Of a stretch of 57,255 nucleotides of DNA, positions 7,549-14,407 are shown in pieces. How positions within the stretch are numbered: position 1 is the stretch's first letter; each line of letters starts with the position of its first letter. Both the position numbers and the translations under genes were made by a program. This stretch comes from Macrococcus bovicus (GTDB taxonomy: Bacteria; Bacillota; Bacilli; Staphylococcales; Staphylococcaceae). The notes beneath the pieces were generated by a model. The model saw only the letters and a program-made list of their open reading frames with translations. It was not told where the DNA came from and did no database searches. The stretch lies in contig NZ_SCWF01000013.1 of the NCBI RefSeq assembly GCF_004359575.1, forward strand, positions 1 through 57,255, in the 5' to 3' direction.

Positions 7549-8136
7549 ATGAGATCTGATTTTTCAAACTGGAAACCTTATTCTATAGAGCAAATCAAAT
7601 TTTTATTTAATGCTGCAGATTTTACATGGGGTATAGCTGGCGGCTGGGCAATCGATTTATATATCGGAAGACAAACACGTCGACACGAAGATCTAGATAT
7701 CATGATTTTAAGTTGTGAACAACAGGAACTATTCGATTATTTGAAGGGGTTTACTGTATATGTGGCAAAAGATGGGAAACTTTCGATTTGGAGTGGCCAA
7801 AAAATAGATAATCGCTATAGTCTGTGGGTAAGTGAACGTGAGAGCACCCCTTTTATTTTTGAGATTTTATTGATGGATACAGTTGAAGAGAAGTGGATTT
7901 ATAAAAGAAACAGAATGATAAGTGGAGATTTAAACAGGCTTTTTATTGATAGCAAATATGATGTGAAGATCGTAGCTCCAGAGATTCAACTTTTATATAA
8001 ATTAGGTGCCTCCTTTGTAAGAGATAAAGATATTCAGGATTTAAAAACTATTTACAAATTTCTTAATATAAATCAGTTGGAATGGTTGAAATCTTCGCTG
8101 AAGTCACAGTTTATAATAGAAGAAGCTAATCATTAA
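7549..8136 (+). CDS. ANT(2'')-like nucleotidyltransferase family protein
   Basis: A 195-residue protein with the nucleotidyltransferase core GIAGGWAIDLYIGRQTRRHEDLDI (split here as GGWAIDLYIG and RRHEDLDIMI, residues ~30-55). The D-x-D pair should bind Mg-NTP. This is the layout of aminoglycoside 2''-adenylyltransferase and lincosamide nucleotidyltransferase relatives (PF10706 type). An APEIQLLYKLG segment follows near the C terminus, as in those enzymes. The start is ATG at 7549 behind AGGAGG. Antibiotic modification is possible, but chromosomal members are mostly uncharacterised. It forms a pair with the kinase 33 bp downstream, between two repeats, and is more AT-rich than its surroundings. 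Confidence 0.78.
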   Translation: MRSDFSNWKPYSIEQIKFLFNAADFTWGIAGGWAIDLYIGRQTRRHEDLDIMILSCEQQELFDYLKGFTVYVAKDGKLSIWSGQKIDNRYSLWVSERESTPFIFEILLMDTVEEKWIYKRNRMISGDLNRLFIDSKYDVKIVAPEIQLLYKLGASFVRDKDIQDLKTIYKFLNINQLEWLKSSLKSQFIIEEANH

Positions 8137-8169
8137 ATAGGTAGACTTGAAATAAGAGGGGGTAGGAGG

Positions 8170-8658
8170 ATGGCTCGATTAATCATCCTAAGGGGGAATT
8201 CAGGAAGCGGAAAAACATCGACTGCTCAGTTGTTGCAGGAACGGTTAGGTGAGGGGACCTTTCTGATTTCACAGGATGTGGTTAGAAGGCAGATGTTAAG
8301 GGTGAATGATAAAGTAGGGAGCTTGTCAACAGACCTACTGGAGAATTTAGTGACATTTGGAATGAGAAAGTGTCAGTATGTTATTTTAGAAGGGATTCTC
8401 ACTAATCGTAAACATGGCGAGATGTTAAAAAGGCTAGTTGAACATTATGACTCCAGAGTGTATGTCTATTATTTTGATATTTCATTTGAGGAAACGCTAA
8501 AACGACATCAATTTAAAAATGTCAATTTTGGTGAAAGAGAAATGAGAGGATGGTATCTGGATAAAGATACACTAGGAGTTAATGGGGAAGTGATTTTCAG
8601 TGATGAATGGAGACAAGAAGAGATCATAAAAAGAATAATGAGTGATATTAGAGACTAG
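8170..8658 (+). CDS. P-loop small-molecule kinase (AAA/zeta-like fold)
   Basis: 162 residues opening with a Walker A loop, ILRGNSGSGKTST (residues 6-18). A QDVVRRQML segment follows, then a Walker-B-like YVILEGIL, and YYFDISFEETLKRH before a lid region with GEREMRGWY. This is the architecture of small kinases or phosphotransferases often annotated as AAA or zeta-toxin-like. No antitoxin gene is next to it, so a toxin role is not supported. Phosphorylation of a small molecule, perhaps an antibiotic, is the likelier role. It starts at ATG 8170 after GGGGGTAGGAGG and ends three bases before the second hairpin repeat region. Confidence 0.72.
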   Translation: MARLIILRGNSGSGKTSTAQLLQERLGEGTFLISQDVVRRQMLRVNDKVGSLSTDLLENLVTFGMRKCQYVILEGILTNRKHGEMLKRLVEHYDSRVYVYYFDISFEETLKRHQFKNVNFGEREMRGWYLDKDTLGVNGEVIFSDEWRQEEIIKRIMSDIRD

Positions 8659-8662
8659 AATA

Positions 8663-8745
8663 AGGCTTCTCACGCAAAATGGAATCTGATTTGGCGCGTG
8701 AGTCAGCTGTCGCGCAGAATGACCGACTGGTTCTGCGCGACAGCT
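8663..8745. repeat. double-hairpin repeat, copy B
   Basis: The same 76-bp unit as copy A with four differences. The second hairpin is extended to a perfect 15-bp stem: AGCTGTCGCGCAGAA (8705-8719), the same 11-nt loop, then TTCTGCGCGACAGCT (8731-8745). Two of the four differences change A-T to G-C on both sides of the stem, which keeps pairing. Confidence 0.87.
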
Positions 8746-8778
8746 TCAAAATTTGACGAACTCAAAGAAGGTGACTCG

Positions 8779-9450
8779 ATGAAGATACTCATTATTGAAG
8801 ATGACCAGGTTATCGCTGATGCTTTAAAGGCTGAACTGAATCGCTGGCAGTTTGAACCTTCGATTATCAAGGATTTTAACAATATTATCGAAGAATTTGA
8901 ATTACTGAATCCTCAGCTGGTTCTGCTAGATATCACGCTTCCGTCTTTTAATGGCTACCACTGGTGTCAGCAGATCAGACAGCGTTCAAATGTACCGATT
9001 ATATTCATCAGCTCACGTACGGATAGTATGGATCAGGTGATGGCGATGCAGATGGGGGCTGATGATTTTATTGAAAAGCCGTTTAACATGTCAGTGACCA
9101 TTAGTAAAATTCAAGCTTTATTGCGTCGTACTTATGATTTTGTCCAGGTGAAGAATGAACTTACGGCAGCAGGATGCAGACTGGCGGTTGATGAAGCCAG
9201 GCTGTATTACAACGATCAACATATCAATCTGACACATACTGAACTTCAGATACTTTCCATGCTGTTCAAACACCATGGTCAGTTTGTCAGTCGCCATGCA
9301 CTGATTGAAAAGTGCTGGGAGTCAGAACACTTTATTGATGACAATACGCTTGCCGTTAATATGACGCGTCTTCGTAAAAAGTTGCAGTTAATGAGTCTTG
9401 ATAACTTTATTAAGACGAAAAAGAATATCGGTTATGCGGTGGGCTTATGA
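8779..9450 (+). CDS. OmpR-family response regulator of the Bce type
   Basis: A 224-residue regulator. The receiver domain has IIEDDQ at its N terminus, phospho-acceptor D51 (LVLLDITLP) and the lysine in IEKPF. A C-terminal winged helix carries HTELQILSMLF and LAVNMTRLRKKL. It resembles BceR/BraR/GraR, which activate resistance to bacitracin, nisin and similar peptides. The start is ATG 8779 behind GAAGGTG. A longer frame from 8698 runs through hairpin repeat B and is not coding. The stop overlaps the kinase ATG by ATGA, so translation is coupled. Confidence 0.92.
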   Translation: MKILIIEDDQVIADALKAELNRWQFEPSIIKDFNNIIEEFELLNPQLVLLDITLPSFNGYHWCQQIRQRSNVPIIFISSRTDSMDQVMAMQMGADDFIEKPFNMSVTISKIQALLRRTYDFVQVKNELTAAGCRLAVDEARLYYNDQHINLTHTELQILSMLFKHHGQFVSRHALIEKCWESEHFIDDNTLAVNMTRLRKKLQLMSLDNFIKTKKNIGYAVGL

Positions 9451-10343
9451 TAGGTCTGTTCCTGAAAAGCCGTCGTCTTGAACTGATTTATTGCGGCAGT
9501 CTTCTTCTTTTATTCTTAGTTGTTTTCTTTTTATTTAATCTGCCTATGGCTCCCTATTTACTAAGTGCTGCCATCACTCTGTTTATGACGGCTCTCTATA
9601 TGGCTATTCGATTTGTTGGTTTCAAGCAGCAGACTGAACTGGCAGAACGCAATGCTGAACTTGAAGAGCGATTACACGAGTTGCGCAACGAACAGATTGA
9701 TTATCAACATGAAATTGAATCTTATTTTCTATTATGGGTCCATCAGATGAAGACACCTATTACAGCAACAAAGCTGTTACTTGAATCTCCTGACGATGAT
9801 GTAGTCAGGAGGGTGCGGCATGAAATTCTGCAGATTGATAATTATACAAATTTAACACTCAGTTATTTGAAGCTGATGAATAACAGCACAGATATGGTAT
9901 TTGCTCCAGTCAGGCTTGATGATTTAATTAAGCCGCTGATTAAACGATATTCGATTCAGTTCATCCATTATCAAACACGACTCCATTATGAACCTATTCA
10001 GTCTGAAGTGCTGACGGATGCAAAATGGATGAGCATTCTGGTTGAACAGCTGCTTAATAATGCGCTGAAGTATGCACGTGGCAAGGATGTCTGGATTGAA
10101 TACGACGAGAAGTCCGGCACGCTATCTGTCCGTGATAACGGGGTGGGCATCAGCGCAGGAGATCTGCCTAAAATATTTGATCGTGGTTTCTCGGGATTTA
10201 ATGGCCGCCTCAGTGACAAATCAAGTGGTATCGGTCTATTTATCGCAGAGAATATTTCCAGGAAACTGAATCAGCAGATCACCGTTTCATCGGAGCTGGG
10301 GCAAGGAACGATATTCTCGGTACATTTAACTTCAACTGACTAA
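9447..10343 (+). CDS. intramembrane-sensing histidine kinase of the Bce type
   Basis: 298 residues. Two adjacent N-terminal membrane helices (~15-32 and ~36-55) have almost no extracellular loop, the hallmark of BceS-like kinases that sense through their partner ABC transporter. The phospho-acceptor is H99 in LLWVHQMKTPITATK. The ATPase domain shows N (VEQLLNNALKY), DNGVGI, and GFSGFNGR followed by SSGIGLFIAENI. It overlaps the regulator gene by four bases. With the downstream transporter it should form a flux-sensing complex in the membrane. Confidence 0.92.
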   Translation: MIGLFLKSRRLELIYCGSLLLLFLVVFFLFNLPMAPYLLSAAITLFMTALYMAIRFVGFKQQTELAERNAELEERLHELRNEQIDYQHEIESYFLLWVHQMKTPITATKLLLESPDDDVVRRVRHEILQIDNYTNLTLSYLKLMNNSTDMVFAPVRLDDLIKPLIKRYSIQFIHYQTRLHYEPIQSEVLTDAKWMSILVEQLLNNALKYARGKDVWIEYDEKSGTLSVRDNGVGISAGDLPKIFDRGFSGFNGRLSDKSSGIGLFIAENISRKLNQQITVSSELGQGTIFSVHLTSTD

Positions 10344-10345
10344 CC

Positions 10346-10359
10346 TTACATTTTTGTAA
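10346..10359. promoter_or_regulatory. Bce-type response regulator operator
   Basis: TTACA-TTTT-TGTAA matches the inverted repeat TNACA-N4-TGTAA that I recall as the consensus for BceR-like regulators. It lies directly upstream of the transporter operon. A TATGAT at 10414-10419 has no good -35 at 17 bp, which fits an activator-dependent promoter. Confidence 0.7.
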
Positions 10360-10362
10360 GAT

Positions 10363-10404
10363 AACCGGCTGTCTTTGTAAGAATAGATAAAGGCAGCCGG
10401 TTTT
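10363..10404 (+). terminator. hairpin between the kinase and transporter genes
   Basis: AACCGGCTGTCTTT (10363-10376) pairs with AAAGGCAGCCGGTT (10389-10402), with a single T-G wobble, followed by only four T. It may end the regulator-kinase transcript, leaving the transporter on its own inducible promoter. Confidence 0.6.
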
Positions 10405-10447
10405 GTGCTGTTTTATGATAATGGTAATAACAGAAAGGGTGAGGGAT

Positions 10448-11194
10448 ATGTTAGAAATCAGAAATGTCCGGAAAGTATTTGGAAAAGGTGCCAATCAGAC
10501 AATGGCCTTAAAAGACATGACATTTTCAGTAGAGGATGGAGAGTTTGTCGCAATCATGGGCGAATCAGGTTCAGGAAAATCCACACTACTGAATATTATA
10601 GCGACTTTCGATAAACCGACTGAAGGTACGGTGATTATCAACAACCAGAATGTCGGACAGCTTAAACAAAGCGCAGTTGCTAAGTTCCGTCGCGATGTCC
10701 TCGGCTTTGTCTTTCAGGATTTCAATGTCCTGCATACGATGACGAACCGTGATAACATTCTCCTGCCGCTGGTCTTATCAAATGTCAAACCTAGTCTAAT
10801 GAACGATAGATTGAACCGCATCATTGAACCGCTCGGTATCAGTCAGCTGCTAGATAAGTATCCTTATCAGATATCGGGTGGGCAGCAACAGCGTATCGCC
10901 ATTGCACGAGCACTCATTTCACAGCCGAGCCTGCTCCTTGCAGATGAGCCGACCGGGGCGCTTGATTCCAAAACTTCAGAAGATATCATGAACCTGTTCA
11001 GACAAATTAACAAAGAACAACAGACTATCCTGATGGTAACCCACTCGATTATTGACGCGGCCTATGCGGATAGAGTCCTGTTTATTAAAGATGGCATTCT
11101 GTATCACGAAATCTACAGAGGCCGTGATACAAGACCTGATTTTCAGAAGCGGATCTCAGATAGCATTGCAATGCTGAACGAAAGAGGTGAGTAG
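10448..11194 (+). CDS. Bce-type ABC transporter ATP-binding protein
   Basis: A 249-residue ATPase with Walker [10 protein letters not shown] (residues 38-46), signature SGGQQQR, Walker [13 protein letters not shown] and the switch His in MVTHSI. It pairs with the FtsX-like permease encoded two bases downstream, and the transporter both removes peptide antibiotics from their lipid targets and signals to the kinase. The start is ATG 10448 (MLEIRNVRK) behind AAGGGTGAGG. The 15-residue upstream extension crosses the promoter region and is rejected. Confidence 0.92.
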   Translation: MLEIRNVRKVFGKGANQTMALKDMTFSVEDGEFVAIMGESGSGKSTLLNIIATFDKPTEGTVIINNQNVGQLKQSAVAKFRRDVLGFVFQDFNVLHTMTNRDNILLPLVLSNVKPSLMNDRLNRIIEPLGISQLLDKYPYQISGGQQQRIAIARALISQPSLLLADEPTGALDSKTSEDIMNLFRQINKEQQTILMVTHSIIDAAYADRVLFIKDGILYHEIYRGRDTRPDFQKRISDSIAMLNERGE

Positions 11195-11196
11195 TC

Positions 11197-13173
11197 ATGA
11201 CCCTCAGTCTAATATGGAAACTGGTCATACGTAATTTCAGATCACTAAGCAAAATTATGCTGCCTTTTATTCTGGCGGCCAGTGTGATGTTTGGTCTGGA
11301 ATATATTATGCTGTCGTTGATGAGCAATGACTATATACAGAAGAGACATAGAAATTTACCACAGTTAATTGGTTACGCTAATGTGCTGGCATCTATACTT
11401 ACAGTTGTATTTGTCGTTTATGCCAATCGATTTGTAATGAAACAGAGGAAGAAGGAGTTTGCCCTTAATACTATATTAGGGATGGAGAAAAAACATCTAA
11501 GACTCATCCTGGCTTTTGAAGCGGTTATTCAATACGTCCTTATTTCATTGATTAGTATTACAGGCGGGTATTTATTCGGTAATTTAGTGTTTATGATACT
11601 GAATCGCCTGGTTGAAGGTACCGGTATCAAATTGATGGATTATCCGTTTGATATGCGCGCTGCATCCATTATGTTAGGTCTGTTATTTTTATTGATGCTG
11701 CTTATCTTTATGATTAACAACGTTATTCTGACCTATAGTAATCCTCTACAACTTATGAAGAGTCAGAAAGCAGGAGAGAAGAAGCGAAGAAGATGGGTTA
11801 TTATTACTTTGTTTGTCCTGGGTATTATTGGTTTAGGCACTGCCTACTATGTGGCTCTTACAACGGTAGGAGTTGTCAGTTCGTTGCAGAATACATTTTT
11901 CGCTGTTCTGCTCGTTACAATCAGTACTTATCTCTTATTTATGTCACTCATTATTTTAGTGCTGCAGTATCTGCAGAAAATCAGTTCTATCTATTATCGA
12001 CCGCAAAATTTTATCTCTATTTCAGGACTGTTATCAAGAATGCGTGCGAATGCCGTGGGACTGGCGAGTATTGCCATACTTTGTACATTCCTGATAGTGA
12101 CACTGGGTATGACACTTACAGCATATAGAGGAATAGAAACACAGATAGAAAGCGGTCAGAAGCAAGATTATGATATTTCATTGACACGAAAACAAGCAGA
12201 AAACCAGATGAAATATTTGAAAAGAGATATTAAACAGTATGCGAAAGTCGATTACTTCAGAGAAATGCATGGACTTTTTATTGGTATGTATAATCGAGGA
12301 GGTAATTTTGAACCGCTGGAAATGAAGCCCTCACAGAAAAATATCAAAAATTCATTTTACAGCGTTGTAACGACAGTACAAGGGCATAACTCTAATAATG
12401 GTGAACATTTAAAGTTAAAAGATAATGAAATTGCTACCAGTTCAAACGCTGATAGATTTTCTCACTTTAAAGAAATAACACTTGCTAATGAAAAATATGA
12501 AGTCATTAATATGGATAAGAATTATTTAGGTTCGTCAATAGCAATAGATGCTATGTATATTGTTGTAAAAGACGATGCTGAGTTAAATAGACTTGCTCAG
12601 TCATATAAAGATTTGGATTTAGAAACACGTGATTATGTTCCAGCAAGTATTAGTTATAGTTTATCTTTTAACGTTAAAGGTGATTCCTCTCATTTTGAAA
12701 AAATGATTCCTAAGATCGAGAAAAAATATGACATAGAAGTATCAAATAAAAAAGATATCTCTAAAGAAATGTACGAAGTGAACGGCGGCTTAATCTTTAT
12801 TGGTATTGTTGTATCGATTATTTTGTTGGCCGGTATGTTCCTGATTCTCTACTACAAACAGATATCAGAAGGTTATGAAGATAAGGAGAACTATCAGATT
12901 ATGAAGAAAGTCGGATTGCCGGAGTCATTGATCAAGACAAGTATCAACAAACAGATTTTCTGGATTTTTGCACTGCCGATTCTGACCGCGATTATTCATA
13001 CCGCTTTTGCTTCGAAGATTATTTATCAGCTGATGGGTATACTTGGCATTCGTGATGTTTCACTCTTTTTAACCAGTTATCTCAGTGTTGCAGTGAGCAT
13101 CATGTTAGTGTATGGTCTGATGTACTGGATTACGTCTAGAGCATATTTCGCTATCATCAATGAGGAACATTAA
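11197..13173 (+). CDS. Bce-type ABC transporter permease
   Basis: A 658-residue FtsX/MacB-fold permease. The pattern is ~10 membrane helices with a large extracellular domain (about residues 315-530) between the seventh and eighth, as in BceB, VraE and VraG. That domain determines which peptide is sensed in known systems. It is the most AT-rich part of the gene (12160-12720), in keeping with fast divergence or mosaic origin. It starts at ATG 11197 after AGAGGTGAG. Which antibiotic is recognised cannot be predicted from the sequence. Confidence 0.9.
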   Translation: MTLSLIWKLVIRNFRSLSKIMLPFILAASVMFGLEYIMLSLMSNDYIQKRHRNLPQLIGYANVLASILTVVFVVYANRFVMKQRKKEFALNTILGMEKKHLRLILAFEAVIQYVLISLISITGGYLFGNLVFMILNRLVEGTGIKLMDYPFDMRAASIMLGLLFLLMLLIFMINNVILTYSNPLQLMKSQKAGEKKRRRWVIITLFVLGIIGLGTAYYVALTTVGVVSSLQNTFFAVLLVTISTYLLFMSLIILVLQYLQKISSIYYRPQNFISISGLLSRMRANAVGLASIAILCTFLIVTLGMTLTAYRGIETQIESGQKQDYDISLTRKQAENQMKYLKRDIKQYAKVDYFREMHGLFIGMYNRGGNFEPLEMKPSQKNIKNSFYSVVTTVQGHNSNNGEHLKLKDNEIATSSNADRFSHFKEITLANEKYEVINMDKNYLGSSIAIDAMYIVVKDDAELNRLAQSYKDLDLETRDYVPASISYSLSFNVKGDSSHFEKMIPKIEKKYDIEVSNKKDISKEMYEVNGGLIFIGIVVSIILLAGMFLILYYKQISEGYEDKENYQIMKKVGLPESLIKTSINKQIFWIFALPILTAIIHTAFASKIIYQLMGILGIRDVSLFLTSYLSVAVSIMLVYGLMYWITSRAYFAIINEEH

Positions 13174-13231
13174 AAGCTAGTTCATCACTTGTCAACTTTA
13201 CAGAAGGGAGCGTGCATATGCATGGTCCCTT

Positions 13232-13675
13232 CTATTTCTTGATGATTTCTTTCAGCTGCTGTTCAAGTTGCTGCATCATCCTATGGGTTTCCTGTAGGAA
13301 ATTCAGGTCAATATTTTGATTAGAGACGCAATGCTGGATTTTAGTGAAAATAATGGATTCGTGCTGACGTCCTTTTTCCGTCAGACATACGTACAGCTGG
13401 CGTTTATCGCTTTCTGAGGCGTGTCGCTCAATCCAGCCTGCATGCTCCATTCGCTTGAGGAGAGGGGTCAGGGTATTGCTTGCAAGATTGAGCTGGCTGC
13501 CGATTTCGTGTAAAGGCTGTTCATCTTTTTCCCATAGAATCATTAATACAAGATACTGGGGGTAGGTCAGCTCAAATTCTGACAGTGCCTGATGATAAAA
13601 CTTAATAAAAAGGCGGCTTGCATTATAAACAGAAAAGCAGAGTTGGTCAGCAAGTTGATTTGAATGTGATTTCAT
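13232..13675 (-). CDS. OhrR-type MarR family peroxide-sensing repressor
   Basis: 147 residues. The N-terminal block ADQLCFSVYNASRLF places a cysteine (C13) where OhrR has its peroxide-reactive Cys15, followed by LTYPQYLVLMILWE, an OhrR/MgrA hallmark. The winged helix includes LNLASNTLTPLLKRMEHAGW and ESDKRQLYVCLTEKG. It is divergent from an ohr gene with a shared 104-bp control region. Oxidation of C13 by organic hydroperoxide should release the repressor. Another cysteine, C122 (one further cysteine, C106, is in the wing), might allow a disulfide, so one-Cys versus two-Cys behaviour is open. Confidence 0.9.
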   Translation of the reverse strand: MKSHSNQLADQLCFSVYNASRLFIKFYHQALSEFELTYPQYLVLMILWEKDEQPLHEIGSQLNLASNTLTPLLKRMEHAGWIERHASESDKRQLYVCLTEKGRQHESIIFTKIQHCVSNQNIDLNFLQETHRMMQQLEQQLKEIIKK

Positions 13676-13700
13676 TTAGACTCCTTTCAGTCGCGTGCGA

Positions 13701-13754
13701 TTGACTTAAAGATATTTAAGCAGTATAATCATTAATATAACTTAAATGATTTAA
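13701..13754 (+). promoter_or_regulatory. ohr promoter with two OhrR-like operators
   Basis: A near-consensus promoter, TTGACT (13701-13706), 17 bp, TATAAT (13724-13729). CTTAAA-GATA-TTTAAG (13705-13720) fills the spacer, and TTAAAT-G-ATTTAA (13742-13754) sits just after the expected start of transcription. Both are palindromes well placed for repression. Confidence 0.75.
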
Positions 13755-13779
13755 TTAATATAGAGAAGGAGAGATAAGC

Positions 13780-14208
13780 ATGGTCAATCCGTTATATGAA
13801 ACAACTGTTATCAGTAAGGGCGGCAGAGATGGTAAGGTCTTCAGTGAAGATAATACATTCTATTTAGATATCGCGACACCGAAAGAGATGGGCGGCCAGG
13901 CAACGACTGAGTCTAATCCAGAACAGTTATTTGCGGCGGGCTACAGTGCTTGTTTTAATAATGCGCTGATTTTTATTCTGAAGAATGCGAAAGTAGAAGA
14001 TGCAGAACCAGAAGTGAGAGTCACAGCATCATTGTTACCTGATAAAGCGGATGGAGGCGTCAAGTTAGCAGCTGCGCTTGAAGTGACCCTGCACAATATG
14101 TCGCAGGAAGAAGCAGAAGATTATGTAGATAAAGCGCATCATTACTGTCCTTATTCCAAAGCGCTGCAGAACTCTATCGATATTGAAATAGATGTCAATG
14201 CAATTTAA
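13780..14208 (+). CDS. ohr: organic hydroperoxide resistance protein (Ohr/OsmC family)
   Basis: A 142-residue thiol peroxidase that reduces organic hydroperoxides. The two catalytic cysteines are in place: C58 in FAAGYSACFNNAL and C123 in HHYCPYSKAL. The N-terminal LYETTVISKGGRDGKV matches Ohr rather than OsmC. It starts at ATG 13780 behind GAAGGAGAG. It is controlled by the divergent OhrR-like gene through palindromes overlapping its promoter, and ends at a strong terminator. Confidence 0.92.
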   Translation: MVNPLYETTVISKGGRDGKVFSEDNTFYLDIATPKEMGGQATTESNPEQLFAAGYSACFNNALIFILKNAKVEDAEPEVRVTASLLPDKADGGVKLAAALEVTLHNMSQEEAEDYVDKAHHYCPYSKALQNSIDIEIDVNAI

Positions 14209-14214
14209 TTTGAC

Positions 14215-14244
14215 GAGACTGGAATAAGTTCCAGTCTCTTTTTT
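14215..14244 (+). terminator. intrinsic terminator after ohr
   Basis: GAGACTGGAA, loop TAAG, TTCCAGTCTC, then six T. Confidence 0.9.
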
Positions 14245-14285
14245 ATGATCCGTCTGATAATCTGTCAGCGATTAAGTCAATTTAT

Positions 14286-14313
14286 AATAGCCCATTCTTC
14301 GGAATGGGCTATT
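14286..14313. promoter_or_regulatory. stable TTCG-loop hairpin upstream of ppdK
   Basis: AATAGCCCATTC, loop TTCG closed by C-G, GAATGGGCTATT. It has only a weak T tract, so it could be a second terminator or a structure in the ppdK leader. The rest of 14245-14407 is AT-rich with no gene. Confidence 0.5.
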
Positions 14314-14407
14314 TTACATTTTGTGATATTTATCGTTGTTATTTATTTTTAAATATGACATACTATTATTCAAATAGTATAACACATTTAATGATGAGGT
14401 GAATGGA

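Noticed and set aside
7549-8136. Nucleotidyltransferase as an AbiEii/MenA-type toxin
   Set aside because: The GGWAIDL/HEDLDI layout fits the ANT(2'')-like group, and no cognate antitoxin precedes it.
8170-8658. P-loop kinase as the toxin of a zeta-type toxin-antitoxin pair
   Set aside because: No small antitoxin gene before or after it. Its partner is a nucleotidyltransferase-like protein of a different family, so the pair is better seen as modifying enzymes.
7429-8745. The repeat-flanked cassette as a composite transposon or integron
   Set aside because: No transposase or integrase, no target-site duplication visible, and the repeats are hairpins rather than IS copies or attC sites.
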